In this document: in pieces, positions 8,930 to 17,979 of the stretch | Layout of the letters: every line of letters begins with the position of its first letter | How positions within the stretch are numbered: the first letter of the stretch is position 1 | Origin: Bifidobacterium apri | Lineage (GTDB): Bacteria > Actinomycetota > Actinomycetes > Actinomycetales > Bifidobacteriaceae | Direction: 5' to 3' | DNA length: 45,762 bases | NCBI RefSeq assembly: GCF_009299485.1 | Contig: NZ_WBSO01000017.1 | Coordinates: 1 to 45,762, forward strand | Made by a program: the position numbers and the translations under genes | Notes under the pieces: model-generated | Databases searched by the model: none | What the model saw: the letters and a program-made list of their open reading frames with translations, nothing else | What the model was told of the DNA's origin: nothing

Positions 8930-9295
8930 TCACCGTGTCACAGCCACCAGCATCCATCCCAGCGCCGCGCACAGCAGCGGGGCGGCGACCGTCGCCAGCA
9001 AATACCACCATGCAAGCCACCAGCGGCGATTGCGCGCGAGCGACACCATTTCGTTGATGGCAGCCGAAAACGTGGACATGCCGCCGAGGAAACCAGCAAC
9101 GAAAATCAGGCTGGTCGCATGATCGACCGTATGGTAGGCGTACCCCGCAGCCGCCATGCCCGCGCAGAAGGAGGCGAGCACGTTGACCAGCAGGGTCGCC
9201 AGGGGGAACGCATGATGCCAGCCACGACGAATCGAGACATCGAACACGTAACGGACCATTGCGCCAAGTCCGCCGCAGACACATACCAGCAGCAT
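8930..9295 (-). CDS. crcB: CrcB/Fluc fluoride channel subunit
   Basis: A 121-residue four-helix membrane protein of the CrcB (Fluc) family, which exports fluoride as a dual-topology dimer. The signature GFLGGMSTFSAA, with the Na-site and Phe-box residues, is at about residues 68-79, and GGLGAMVRY opens the protein. The ATG overlaps the stop of the upstream crcB by one base (TGATG), so the two are translationally coupled. Paired crcB genes of this kind usually encode heterodimeric channels with fixed, opposite topology. Confidence 0.93.
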   Translation of the reverse strand: MLLVCVCGGLGAMVRYVFDVSIRRGWHHAFPLATLLVNVLASFCAGMAAAGYAYHTVDHATSLIFVAGFLGGMSTFSAAINEMVSLARNRRWWLAWWYLLATVAAPLLCAALGWMLVAVTR

Positions 9296-10587
9296 CAGTG
9301 CACCTCCCCAGTCACCGGATCAGGAACCAGCGGGATTTCCGCGGTGATGGGCGTCGGCTCGAATGAAGCCGGCATATCCGGGTTGCTTCCGTCATGATGC
9401 CCGCCGGCCGCCGAGCCATCAGCAGTCGAAGAACCCCCGCCGGCAGTTGTCTGAGCATGACCGCCCGGAGCGCTTCCACCCGTAACCGGTATGGGTTCGG
9501 CGCGCCGAGTCCCATACGACGTATTGGAACCGGCTGAAATGCGGCGCAGCGATTGGGCAGCCCGCGACGACGTAAGCACGTGCGCCAGCAGCACACCGGC
9601 GATGCAGCATATCGTGCCGCCCACCACGCTCGCGACCATGTAGGAGACAGCCATCCACGGCTCATGGTCAAGAATATCGGCGAGACTTTCGACCGCAACC
9701 GTGGACATCGTCGACAAGCCACCGCACAAGCCAAGCCCCAAACCGCGGCTGAGCAATTGGCGGGCGCGCCGGCGGATCCATGAAGCGTGCGCCATCGTTT
9801 CCGCGAGCAGTGAGAACAGGAAGCATGCGGCAATATTCGCGATGAACGTGCCTAGCGGAAACTGAGTGGCAGAGGCCGGGAACAGCGCGGACACGCCATA
9901 CCGGGCGGCCGTGCCGACAAAACCGCCGATGAATACGACCAGATAGACCAGGCCGTCCGCCAGGGGGTTGAACTGGGCGCGAAGCTTCTTGATGGGGGCG
10001 AGCGAAATCTGCGGTGGGTTCGGGGATGCCGCCGCGCCCACCGGGGTGTCATGCGGCTCAACCTGTTCGATCATCAAGGTCTCGGGATTCGGTTCATCGC
10101 CTGAGGTTGCAGGGACGCTGGGGTCGCCTTTGCCGCCCGGATTGTCGAAGTCGCTGGAATCGTCGCGGCTGTGGGATTCGTTGTAGCCGCTGGAATCGCT
10201 GTGGTTCCGGGATTCGCTGCGGTCGCCGGAATCGGCGGAATCATGGACGTTAACCGATTCAGGCGCGGCGGTCAGCACCGCCGGCATCGCAGGAATATCA
10301 GGGACTGCCGGCATCGCGGGGACCGTTGCAGGAGCTGCAGCGGCAGAAGCAATCGAAGCGACCGAGAACACAGTAGTGACGGCAGGATCGGCAGGAGGTA
10401 CGGAACCTGTAGAAGAGACGGAGCCAACAGAATCAACAGAAGATGTGGAAGATACGGAAGATACGGACTCAGACGTGGCAACCGCGCGCTGCGGAACCGC
10501 CGCCTCCATGGCGTCTGACAGCGATGACTCGCTGTCTTCGCCATCCTCGCCGAGGACGTCCACGTCCCGACCATTCTGTTGCGTCAT
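9295..10587 (-). CDS. crcB: CrcB/Fluc subunit with long N- and C-terminal extensions
   Basis: 430 residues, more than three times the usual 120-130. The CrcB core is at about residues 211-340 (GGFVGTAARYGVS, NIAACFLFSLLAE, CGGLSTMSTVAVE). Before it lies an about 210-residue low-complexity extension: Ser/Val repeats at 40-62, Ala/Pro at 66-110 and Ser/Asp/Asn at 115-150. After it is an about 90-residue Gly/Ser/Pro tail. The frame has no internal stop, and the ATG at 10587 lacks a strong binding site, so an internal start could give a shorter channel. Coupled to the downstream crcB. The core is certain; the extensions may be intrinsically disordered cytoplasmic tails. Confidence 0.85.
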   Translation of the reverse strand: MTQQNGRDVDVLGEDGEDSESSLSDAMEAAVPQRAVATSESVSSVSSTSSVDSVGSVSSTGSVPPADPAVTTVFSVASIASAAAAPATVPAMPAVPDIPAMPAVLTAAPESVNVHDSADSGDRSESRNHSDSSGYNESHSRDDSSDFDNPGGKGDPSVPATSGDEPNPETLMIEQVEPHDTPVGAAASPNPPQISLAPIKKLRAQFNPLADGLVYLVVFIGGFVGTAARYGVSALFPASATQFPLGTFIANIAACFLFSLLAETMAHASWIRRRARQLLSRGLGLGLCGGLSTMSTVAVESLADILDHEPWMAVSYMVASVVGGTICCIAGVLLAHVLTSSRAAQSLRRISAGSNTSYGTRRAEPIPVTGGSAPGGHAQTTAGGGSSTADGSAAGGHHDGSNPDMPASFEPTPITAEIPLVPDPVTGEVH

Positions 10588-11266
10588 GTGTCACTCCGAA
10601 ATCATGCATATGAGCGGAATCGCCCGCCGCCGTCCTTACTCGCGCCACCGCGAATCGCGGCAATCTCCTATGGTACCGCAAACATCGCACGAACCAGACG
10701 AAACGGTCACGAACGGAACGACCATACTCGGCGAGCGCACGTATGCCGACCGGCAGCGCAGCGGCAGGCACAACCGCCGCGGCAACACTACCGTCACTGC
10801 AACATAACCGCCACAACACTGCGTCACACCACGCAGCACAACCCGCCACAGCACCGCGGCAGCCACGTACACCGCGTCACACCACGCGCAGCACAACGGA
10901 CACTACGGCACAGCGCGAAAGTCCGACACGAAACAACGCGACACAACAACGCGCGCAGCACCACGGCACAACGACACAACAGCCACGACAGCACAGCGAA
11001 AGCCCGACACGAAAAACCACGGCACAACAACGCAGCCGACGCACAATGAGACGGCCGGCACGCACACAGCGCACCGGCCGTCTCGTCGTCCCCCACACCG
11101 GCCTCACCAGCCAGCTGAGCGGCTCCAGCCCGTCACAGACCAGCCCGTCACAGACCAGCCATCAGCCCAATCAGCACCCGCCGCCGAATCAATCGGCATT
11201 CTGGCAAATCAGCCAAACGCCCAATCCGTGACCCGCCCAATCCATAGCAAGCCCGGTCATCAGCCG
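10588..11266. other. C/A-rich low-complexity intergenic region
   Basis: From about 10740 to 11040 the plus strand is a run of degenerate CACAACACCGC-like words. Two blocks sharing CCGACACGAAA and GGCACAAC words (about 10915 and 10998) look like an imperfect 80-bp tandem copy. A strong hairpin (11048-11084) follows. No reading frame here resembles a protein. Confidence 0.6.
11048..11084 (-). terminator. Strong hairpin downstream of the binding-protein gene
   Basis: Perfect 11-bp arms GAGACGGCCGG (11048-11058) and CCGGCCGTCTC (11074-11084), 15-nt loop, 183 bp past the binding-protein stop. No T run follows on the minus strand, so termination is likely but not certain. Confidence 0.5.
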
Positions 11267-12574
11267 TCAGTCAGTGGACACCTTGCCAGACTGAACGTGA
11301 TCAAACACCGGCTTGTTGTCCTCACCGAACTTGTACACGCCGATATTCGCCGAGCTCGGATCATGGTTCTCGTTGAACGGCCCGATACCGGTCTGGCCAA
11401 CATACTCAATGTCCTTGCCATCTTTGAGCAGCGCCACGCATGCCTTGTAGGACTTGCACTTCGTGCCGCCATCCGCACCGGACACCGCAAGCAGGTTCTT
11501 CTGGATGGTTTCACCGTCGGCCTTGCCGCCCTTCTGCGCGGCAAGCGCGAACAGGATCACGCCGTCATACGTTTCGGCCGCATAGGTATAATCCTTGACG
11601 CTGCTATCCATGGCCTTGACTTTCTTCTGGAAGTCGGCGCTGGCGTGGGCGCCCGGAATCGTGCCAGTCACACCCTTGAGCGTCCCCTTGTCGAAGGTGT
11701 CGGAATAGTCGGATGTATTGCCATCAACCAAGTACAGTTTCGTGGTATCAACGCCTTGGCTGATCATTTCCTTGATCAGCGCCTTAGTCTGATCGAACGC
11801 GATAATCGCGACGGCATCCGGTTTGGAGGCCTTGATGGTGGACACGAGCGAGGAGAAGTTCGTTTCAGTCGGGTCGAAAGCCTGATCCGCGCCATACACC
11901 ACATCGACGCCGGCATCCTCAGCGGTCTTGGCGATGGTATCGCGCAACCCGGTGCCGTACTCGTCGTTGAACGCCGCAATCGCAAGCTTCTGCACACCAT
12001 CCTGGGCAATCACATTGCCGAGCACCGCGCCCTGCACGCTATCAGGGGCGACCGTGCGGAAGAAGTACGGATCCACGCCCGACAGGCTTGCGGACGTCGC
12101 GCCCATGGAAATCAGCGGAACCTTGGCGGCGGAAATCTCCTTGTACACGTTCTTGACCACGGAGCTGGACGCCGGGCCGATAATCGCGGACGGCTTCTTG
12201 GCCAGCACCGACTGGGTACCGGACGTGTTCTGATCCGCGTGGTCAGCGTCGGAAGTATCGGCGCTCACCGACGTGGCTTTCTTGCCAAGCACGCCGCCCG
12301 CATCGTTGATGTTCTTCAACGCGAGCTTGACCGCGCCTTCCTCTTGCGGGGACATGTACGCCAGCGAGCCTGTCTGCGGGAACAGTGCGCCGAGCACGAA
12401 GCCGCCGTTTGAGCTGCTGGAAGCCGCCGAGCCGCCCGATGATGATGAGCCGCAGCCGGACAGCACCAAGGTCAGTGCGGCGACAGCGGCTGTGGCACAC
12501 ATGAGGGTGCGTTTCACCGATTTGCGTGGCGACGATGTTGATGATGTTGATGTTGATGATGTTGAATATCGCAT
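11267..12574 (-). CDS. livK: Branched-chain amino-acid ABC transporter substrate-binding lipoprotein
   Basis: A 435-residue LivK/LivJ-type periplasmic-binding-protein homologue, anchored as a lipoprotein. Residues 1-25 are Ser/Thr-rich and basic, a hydrophobic segment follows, and LVLSGC (Cys about 40) is the lipobox. A Ser/Gly linker precedes the type I binding fold (VLGALFPQTGSLA...NDAGG...IIGPASSSV). The ATG at 12574 has AGAGGAA upstream. It lies downstream of livHMGF on the same strand but separated by 977 bp of repeated DNA, so it probably has its own promoter. The ligand could be a branched-chain amino acid or a related small molecule. Confidence 0.93.
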   Translation of the reverse strand: MRYSTSSTSTSSTSSPRKSVKRTLMCATAAVAALTLVLSGCGSSSSGGSAASSSSNGGFVLGALFPQTGSLAYMSPQEEGAVKLALKNINDAGGVLGKKATSVSADTSDADHADQNTSGTQSVLAKKPSAIIGPASSSVVKNVYKEISAAKVPLISMGATSASLSGVDPYFFRTVAPDSVQGAVLGNVIAQDGVQKLAIAAFNDEYGTGLRDTIAKTAEDAGVDVVYGADQAFDPTETNFSSLVSTIKASKPDAVAIIAFDQTKALIKEMISQGVDTTKLYLVDGNTSDYSDTFDKGTLKGVTGTIPGAHASADFQKKVKAMDSSVKDYTYAAETYDGVILFALAAQKGGKADGETIQKNLLAVSGADGGTKCKSYKACVALLKDGKDIEYVGQTGIGPFNENHDPSSANIGVYKFGEDNKPVFDHVQSGKVSTD

Positions 12575-13551
12575 GATCAGTTCCTCTCTCTCCCATGCTG
12601 ATTCGTTGCTGCGAAGCGGGCGATTGGACATTACGATGACGTGGCCAACTGGAAGGCCTTGCAGACCAGCCGCTTCGTTTACCCGTGAATCTAAGCGGGA
12701 TTTGCAACACGGGCGTATGCCGGATGTTTCCTCGCGGTGACATGCGAAAACAATAGGAAATGTGCGGGGTGGGGCGCGGGACGGAGACGCGCACAGCGGT
12801 GGCGCGGGGCGCGAGGAGTTGTCGGCGACGGGCATCGGCATCAGGAATACGGGGAAACGCGGGAGTTCCCGGCGAAAACGCGGGAAGGCGGATAAATGCC
12901 CGGGAGATTATCCACGGAAACGGGATCCGGCGATAATGTGCCAAAGAAAACGTTGAAACATCAACACACCCAATATCAGCCCACTGGGAATTCACAAGCC
13001 AAACCACGAATCACACGAAAAGTCCCACGACGATGGGCCCGGAATCGGGCGGGCACAAGTAGGCGAAACGGACACACCTGGGAATCGGCCGCACCCCGAG
13101 AAACCGATGCGCGACGAAGCAAGGCGAAGTGCGGGGCTGGCACGCACAGCGGCGGCACGGGCGCGAGGAGCCGCCGGCACATCAGGGATACGTGGAACGC
13201 GGGAAGTCCGGACGAAAACACGAGAAGGCGGACAAATGCCCGGGAGATTATCCGCGAAAACGGGATTCGACGATAATGCGCCAAGGAAAACGTTGAAACA
13301 CCAACACACCCGACATCAGCCCGCTGGGAATTCACAAGCCAAACCACGAATCACACGAAAAGTCCCACAATGACGGGCCGCCCCGAACTCGGGCGCGCCT
13401 CGGGGAATCGGGCGGGGCGCAACTGGATACAAAGCGGACACCCCGGAATCAGCCGCACAGCACACCGCACCACACTGCACCCAGCCGCACAGCACCACAC
13501 CGCACCACACCGCACCCAGCCGCACCGCACCCCACCCCGCACCGCGCGCCG
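12575..13551. repeat. Intergenic region holding a 320-bp imperfect direct duplication
   Basis: Block 1 (about 12758-13084) and block 2 (about 13125-13455) are related at an offset of 340 bp. The shared order is: GCGAGGAG words, CCCGGGAGATTATCC (12899 and 13239), AACGTTGAAACA, GGGAATTCACAAGCCAAACC and CACGAAAAGTCCCAC. Block 2 is followed by a CCGCACAGCACCACA-like low-complexity run up to the livF stop. No gene is visible; both copies are degenerate in every frame. Confidence 0.8.
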
Positions 13552-14403
13552 CTACCGGCCTTCTTCCTCGACTGTCTCCTCGAGATTGCCCAGATACAGG
13601 GAGATGACCTTCGGATCGTTGAGCAGGTCGCGTCCCCGCCCGGAGTAGGCGTTGCGGCCCTGATCGAGCACGTACCCGCGGTCGCAGATCTGCAGGCAGC
13701 GGCGGGCGTTCTGCTCGACGATCACCACCGAGACCCCAGCCTTGTTGACTTCCTTCACGCGGATGAAGGTTTCGTCCTGCAGCATCGGCGACAGGCCTGC
13801 GGACGGCTCGTCAAGCAGCAGCACGGACGGTTTCATCATCAGCGCACGGCCCATCGCGACCATCTGCCGTTCGCCGCCCGACAACGATCCGGCCAATTGA
13901 TCCTTGCGCGAGGCGAGTTTCGGGAAGATCGAACTGACGTATTCGAACCGTTCCTTGAACAGTTTCGGCGCTTGGAACGCCCCCATCCGCAGGTTCTCCT
14001 CGATGGTCAGCGACGGGAACACGTTCTCCGTCTGCGGCACGAAACCCACGCCACGCGAGACCAGCTTGTCGGCGCGCATATTCGTGATGTCCTCGCCGCG
14101 CAGCAGCAGTTTGCCGGACCTGATATGCACCAAGCCGAACAAGGATTTGAGCAGGGTCGACTTTCCGGCGCCGTTCGGGCCGATGATGCCGACAATCTCG
14201 CCGTCATGCAGGGTCAGTGACGCCCCGTTGAGGATGTTCACGCCCGGCAGGTAGCCGGCGATCAGGCCCTGCGCGTCCATCAGCGGGTCGCCTTCCGGTT
14301 CGCCGACATGCACTTGCGAGCGCGGCAGCGTGCCTTCCGCGGGCGCATCCGTGCCGACAGCGGCGGTGGGTTCTTTGCGTTCGCTTACTGTTACGTCACT
14401 CAT
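13552..14403 (-). CDS. livF: Branched-chain amino-acid ABC transporter ATPase LivF
   Basis: A 283-residue ABC ATPase that energises the Liv importer. Walker A is GPNGAGKST, the signature is SLSGGERQM, and Walker B is VLLLDEPSAGLSP; the short form and the PQTENVFPSLTIEENL Q-loop region are typical of LivF. A hydrophilic extension of about 40 residues precedes the domain. I choose the ATG at 14403 because AGGAGG lies 8 nt upstream; it overlaps the livG 3' end by 8 bp, so the pair is coupled. Last gene of the livH-M-G-F run. Confidence 0.95.
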   Translation of the reverse strand: MSDVTVSERKEPTAAVGTDAPAEGTLPRSQVHVGEPEGDPLMDAQGLIAGYLPGVNILNGASLTLHDGEIVGIIGPNGAGKSTLLKSLFGLVHIRSGKLLLRGEDITNMRADKLVSRGVGFVPQTENVFPSLTIEENLRMGAFQAPKLFKERFEYVSSIFPKLASRKDQLAGSLSGGERQMVAMGRALMMKPSVLLLDEPSAGLSPMLQDETFIRVKEVNKAGVSVVIVEQNARRCLQICDRGYVLDQGRNAYSGRGRDLLNDPKVISLYLGNLEETVEEEGR

Positions 14404-15469
14404 GCTGTTCCTCCTCAAGCTTCTCAAGCGCCGCGTCATCGCCCAAGTCGATGTTCGCGCGGGCGCCCAGATACGCGTCGATGACCGCTTGGTCGGACAT
14501 CACGTTCTTCGGTACGCCTTCGGCCACGATTTTTCCTTCGGCCATCACCGTCACCCAATCGGCGATATGACGGACCATGTTCATGTCGTGTTCGACGAAC
14601 AGGACGGTCGTGCCGGTTTCGCGCAGCGCCATGATGCAGTCGAGCAGCGATTGTTTGAGTGCGGGATTCACACCGGCCATCGGCTCGTCGAGCATCACCA
14701 GCTGCGGGTCGCTCATCAGCGCACGCGCCATTTCGAGCAGTTTGCGCTGACCACCGGAAAGCGACCCGGCGAAATCATCCTTCTTCTTCCACAACAGGAA
14801 GCGTTTGAGCAGGCGTTCGGCCTTCTCGCGGTTCTTCTCCTCCTGCTTGCGCCAACGGGCGGGGAACAGCGCCGTGAGCATGCCTTCGCCGGGTTGGACG
14901 GGGGCGCCCAGCAGCATGTTGTCCATGACGGTTAGCCGGCTCATGACTTTCGTCAGCTGGAAGGTGCGGACCATGCCCATGCGCGCCACCTGTTCGGGGG
15001 ATTCGGATTTGAGTGGTTTGCCGTCGAATTCCCACGTACCGGTGTTCGGAGTGTTGAAGCCGGTCATGAGGTTGAAGAACGTGGTCTTGCCGGCGCCGTT
15101 CGGGCCGATTAACGCGGTGATGCCGTGCCGTTCGATTTCGAAATGCTGCACGTCGACCGCAGTCACGCCGCCGAACTTTCGGGTGATGTTGTCCGCCACC
15201 AGGATCGGGTCGGGTTTGGCTACGCCCGGTGCGGCTTTCACGAAGGACAGGTCATGCTGCACACGGTCCGCGTATTGCGTGGATTCGAGTTTCTCGCCTT
15301 CGGGCGCGCGGGTCGCCCAACGTGGCAAATCCCGCTCGGGAGTGAGAGAACCGGGGGTCGCGGCGCCCTGGGCGTCGGATTCGGAAGCATACGGCTGCTG
15401 TTGGAAGGGTTTGCCGCCGAAATCATCGACAGCGTTGCCTTCAGCCTGATGTGATGTTGACTTACGCAT
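14396..15469 (-). CDS. livG: Branched-chain amino-acid ABC transporter ATPase LivG
   Basis: A 357-residue ABC ATPase, about 100 residues longer than E. coli LivG because of an N-terminal Gln/Pro/charged extension. The ABC domain starts near residue 88 (ILVADNITRKFGGVTAV), with Walker A GPNGAGKTT, signature SLSGGQRK, Walker B LVMLDEPMAGVNP and switch His in EHDMNMV. The ATG at 15469 lies inside the end of livM (8-bp overlap) behind AAAGGAG, again showing coupled translation. Confidence 0.95.
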   Translation of the reverse strand: MRKSTSHQAEGNAVDDFGGKPFQQQPYASESDAQGAATPGSLTPERDLPRWATRAPEGEKLESTQYADRVQHDLSFVKAAPGVAKPDPILVADNITRKFGGVTAVDVQHFEIERHGITALIGPNGAGKTTFFNLMTGFNTPNTGTWEFDGKPLKSESPEQVARMGMVRTFQLTKVMSRLTVMDNMLLGAPVQPGEGMLTALFPARWRKQEEKNREKAERLLKRFLLWKKKDDFAGSLSGGQRKLLEMARALMSDPQLVMLDEPMAGVNPALKQSLLDCIMALRETGTTVLFVEHDMNMVRHIADWVTVMAEGKIVAEGVPKNVMSDQAVIDAYLGARANIDLGDDAALEKLEEEQHE

Positions 15470-16445
15470 TGAACGCCAACTCCTTTCGGTCGCCGAGAAT
15501 GCCTTGCGGCCTGAATATCACGATGCACATGAGCGCGATGCCCATAATCACCCAGCCAAGCGCTTCCACCTGGTCGGAGGAGATCACGGTCGTCGGGATT
15601 GTGCCACGCATGAACTCCTTGATCAGCGTGAGCGCCACCCACAGCACGCACGAGCCGATCAGCGGGCCGAACACGGTTGCCGCGCCACCCATGAGCAGAA
15701 TCGTCCACGTGTAGAAGGTGACTTGGCGGCCCAGCGAATCCGGCTGTACAGAACGCGGCAGCACGAAAATGATGCCGGCGAGCGCACCGAACGCGCCACC
15801 CAGGAACAACGACTGAATCTTGAAGCGGGTGACTGACTTGCCCAGCGAGCGCACCGCGTTTTCGTCTTCGCGTATGCCTTTGAGCACGCGGCCCCACGGG
15901 GAGTTGAACCAGCGCCACGTGAGGAACAGCGCGATGCCGACCAGCACCCAGGCGACAATGCGGATCCACCAGGAGTTCGCCGTGTTGTTGGAATAGGTCC
16001 ACAACAGGAAGGTTGATTGCCCGTCAGGCAGCGGGGAAAGCGACTCGAATTTCTCCGTGAAATCCTGCGGGGAGATGCCGCCAGAGCCGCCGGTGATTTT
16101 GGTCATCGCGGTTGATCGGCCGATAATGCGCACGATTTCCGCCGCGGCGAGCGTAACCATCGACAGGTAGTCAGGCCCGAGTTTGAGGGTCGGAATGCCC
16201 AGGAGCAGCGCGAACAGGAACGACAGGAACAATGCCATGCACAGCGAGCCGAGAATGCTCCAGCCCATGGATTGGGTGACTGCGAACCCGTAGGCGCCCA
16301 ACAGCATGAATCCCGCCTGGCCCATGTTGAACAGGCCGGTCATGCCGAAATGAATGTTCAAGCCGATTGCCGCGAGCGCGTAGGCGGCGGTTGTGGGCGC
16401 GATCAGTTCGCCCAATGAGTTCGTGATGATCGTAAGGAAATCCAT
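15462..16445 (-). CDS. livM: Branched-chain amino-acid ABC transporter permease LivM
   Basis: A 327-residue membrane permease of the LivM family with about nine hydrophobic segments. GLNIHFGMTGLFNMGQAGFM near residue 28 and the cytoplasmic coupling segment GRVLKGIREDENAVRSLGK near residue 185 are the family hallmarks. It pairs with LivH to form the transmembrane path for the substrate delivered by the lipoprotein. Start ATG at 16445, 3 bp after the livH stop, with a GGGTGGG purine tract upstream. Confidence 0.95.
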   Translation of the reverse strand: MDFLTIITNSLGELIAPTTAAYALAAIGLNIHFGMTGLFNMGQAGFMLLGAYGFAVTQSMGWSILGSLCMALFLSFLFALLLGIPTLKLGPDYLSMVTLAAAEIVRIIGRSTAMTKITGGSGGISPQDFTEKFESLSPLPDGQSTFLLWTYSNNTANSWWIRIVAWVLVGIALFLTWRWFNSPWGRVLKGIREDENAVRSLGKSVTRFKIQSLFLGGAFGALAGIIFVLPRSVQPDSLGRQVTFYTWTILLMGGAATVFGPLIGSCVLWVALTLIKEFMRGTIPTTVISSDQVEALGWVIMGIALMCIVIFRPQGILGDRKELAFNA

Positions 16446-16448
16446 GAT

Positions 16449-17882
16449 TCAGCCCACCCTCTGTGCTTTGCCGAAGATGCCCTGCGGACGGAACAGCAGG
16501 ACGATGATGAGGATTGCGAGCGCCGAAGCGTAGCGCATGTCGTTAGGGATGACGAGCGAGCTCATATCCGCTACGACGCCGATGATCAGTGCGCCGACGA
16601 GCGCGCCCGGAGCGGTGCCGAGGCCGCCGAGCGTGACGGCGGAGAACATGAGCAGCAGCAGGACCGCGCCCGTATTCCATGCGATGCCGTTGAGGTAGAT
16701 GCCCATGAGCACCCCGGAGAGTGCTGCGAGCGCGCAGGAGAGAATCCATACGATGCGCACCACGTGTTCCACGTTGATGCCGGATGCCGCTGCGAGCGCC
16801 GCGTTGTCGGAAACCGCTCGTGTCGCCCTGCCGAATCTCGTGTGGTAGAGGAAGTAGGTAACAGTGGCGATGACTACGATTGCGATCGCCGCGGAAATCA
16901 GGGTCGCCCGGTCAGTGGTGATCGGGCCGATTTGGAAGCCGCGTTCCACTGAGGTGACAATGCCTTTCGTGCTGCCTCCGAAGAAGAATTGGAACAGGTA
17001 TTGCAGCACCATGGACAGGCCGATGGTGACGATCATCTGCTGCAGCGGGCCGACATGCTTGCGGCGCAGCGGCGCCCAAATGACTTCGTTCTGGATGAGA
17101 CCGGTCAGCGCGCCGATAAGGATGGCGAAGACGCCGGAGACGATCAGCGGCCAGTGCAGCATCTGCGTGCCGACATACGCCATGAGTCCGCCGAGCGTCA
17201 CCTGCTCGCCGTGAGAGAAGGAGCTCAGACCGGTGGTGCCGTAGACGAGGTTCATGCCGACGCTCATCAGCGCGAGCATAAGGCCGAAAATCAGGCCGGA
17301 GTATAGCTGCTGCCAGAATCGCTGGCCGAAATTGCTGGAACTGGAGCTGCCGGAAGCTGTGGACGATGACGAGGCGCTGGTTGTTGCGGAACTTGACCCT
17401 GATTTGCTTGCGCTGAACGATGACGAGCCCGACGCCTTGCCGGATGCCGAGGGGGCTGCCGCATTCGCCTTATCGAAACGGACGACCGCCCGCTGCTTGG
17501 AAAAATCGTTTTTGTCGATGCTCACGGTCGCCGTATTCCCGGGCAGACCATGACCGGAAGCCACCGACTTGTCGATGGTGACGGTGTAGGAACCGTCAGC
17601 GGTCACCGAAAACGCCCATTTGCCGGACGCGTCGGTGGTTGTGGTCGCCGATTCCTTGCCGGACAGGGTGACGGTCGCACCGGCGATCGGCTGTTTGGAA
17701 GCATCCTGCAGAATGCCGTTCACGCAGCCGTTGCTGGCGGTCGGATTGCAGGTGGTGACCGCTTCAGCGGCTTGTGCGGATGACGGGAACGCGAGGAATG
17801 CCATCGGAACCAGCATGGCAAGCATGCAAGTCAGTATCAGGAACCGATGGCGCCGCGCAGTTGATAGTAATGCGTCTGCCAT
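16449..17882 (-). CDS. livH: LivH permease fused to an N-terminal secreted domain
   Basis: A 477-residue protein; ordinary LivH is about 290-310. Residues 1-38 look like a signal peptide (ending PSSAQA). Residues 45-140 resemble a carboxypeptidase-regulatory/CNA-B-like beta-sandwich (VNGILQDASKQPIAGATVTL, TTTDASGKWAFSVTADGSYT). A Ser/Ala linker spans 143-190. The LivH permease follows from about 195 (GLSSFSHGEQVTLGGLMAY; ATRAVSDNAALAAASGIN). The predicted arrangement puts the extra domain outside the membrane, where it could contact the binding protein or cell wall; that role is inference. First gene of livH-M-G-F, start ATG at 17882 behind GAGAGGA. Confidence 0.93.
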   Translation of the reverse strand: MADALLSTARRHRFLILTCMLAMLVPMAFLAFPSSAQAAEAVTTCNPTASNGCVNGILQDASKQPIAGATVTLSGKESATTTTDASGKWAFSVTADGSYTVTIDKSVASGHGLPGNTATVSIDKNDFSKQRAVVRFDKANAAAPSASGKASGSSSFSASKSGSSSATTSASSSSTASGSSSSSNFGQRFWQQLYSGLIFGLMLALMSVGMNLVYGTTGLSSFSHGEQVTLGGLMAYVGTQMLHWPLIVSGVFAILIGALTGLIQNEVIWAPLRRKHVGPLQQMIVTIGLSMVLQYLFQFFFGGSTKGIVTSVERGFQIGPITTDRATLISAAIAIVVIATVTYFLYHTRFGRATRAVSDNAALAAASGINVEHVVRIVWILSCALAALSGVLMGIYLNGIAWNTGAVLLLLMFSAVTLGGLGTAPGALVGALIIGVVADMSSLVIPNDMRYASALAILIIVLLFRPQGIFGKAQRVG

Positions 17883-17979
17883 GATGTAGTCCTCTCTCGA
17901 TTACCATCACCATAGATGTTCGAGATTCGACTAGTGGTTGCAGTGACGTTTCACTAGGGTAACTTTGCGATCATTCTTG
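17883..17979 (-). promoter_or_regulatory. liv promoter region with nested inverted repeats
   Basis: Between clcA and livH, CTAGTG (17931-17936) pairs with CACTAG (17952-17957), and inside it AGTGA (17942-17946) pairs with TCACT (17951-17955). The two foldings exclude each other. This could be an operator for liv or the end of the clc transcript; I see no clear -35/-10 pair. Confidence 0.35.

Noticed and set aside
10588..10700. Fluoride riboswitch upstream of the crcB pair
   Set aside because: AGGAGAT occurs in the leader, but I could not form the two stems and pseudoknot of the crcB motif; the same is true upstream of 20584. A covariance search would settle it.
10740..11230. Thr/Arg/His-rich reading frames in the CA-rich region
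   Set aside because: They overlap in all frames, reflect the repeated CACAACACCGC composition, and have no start signals.
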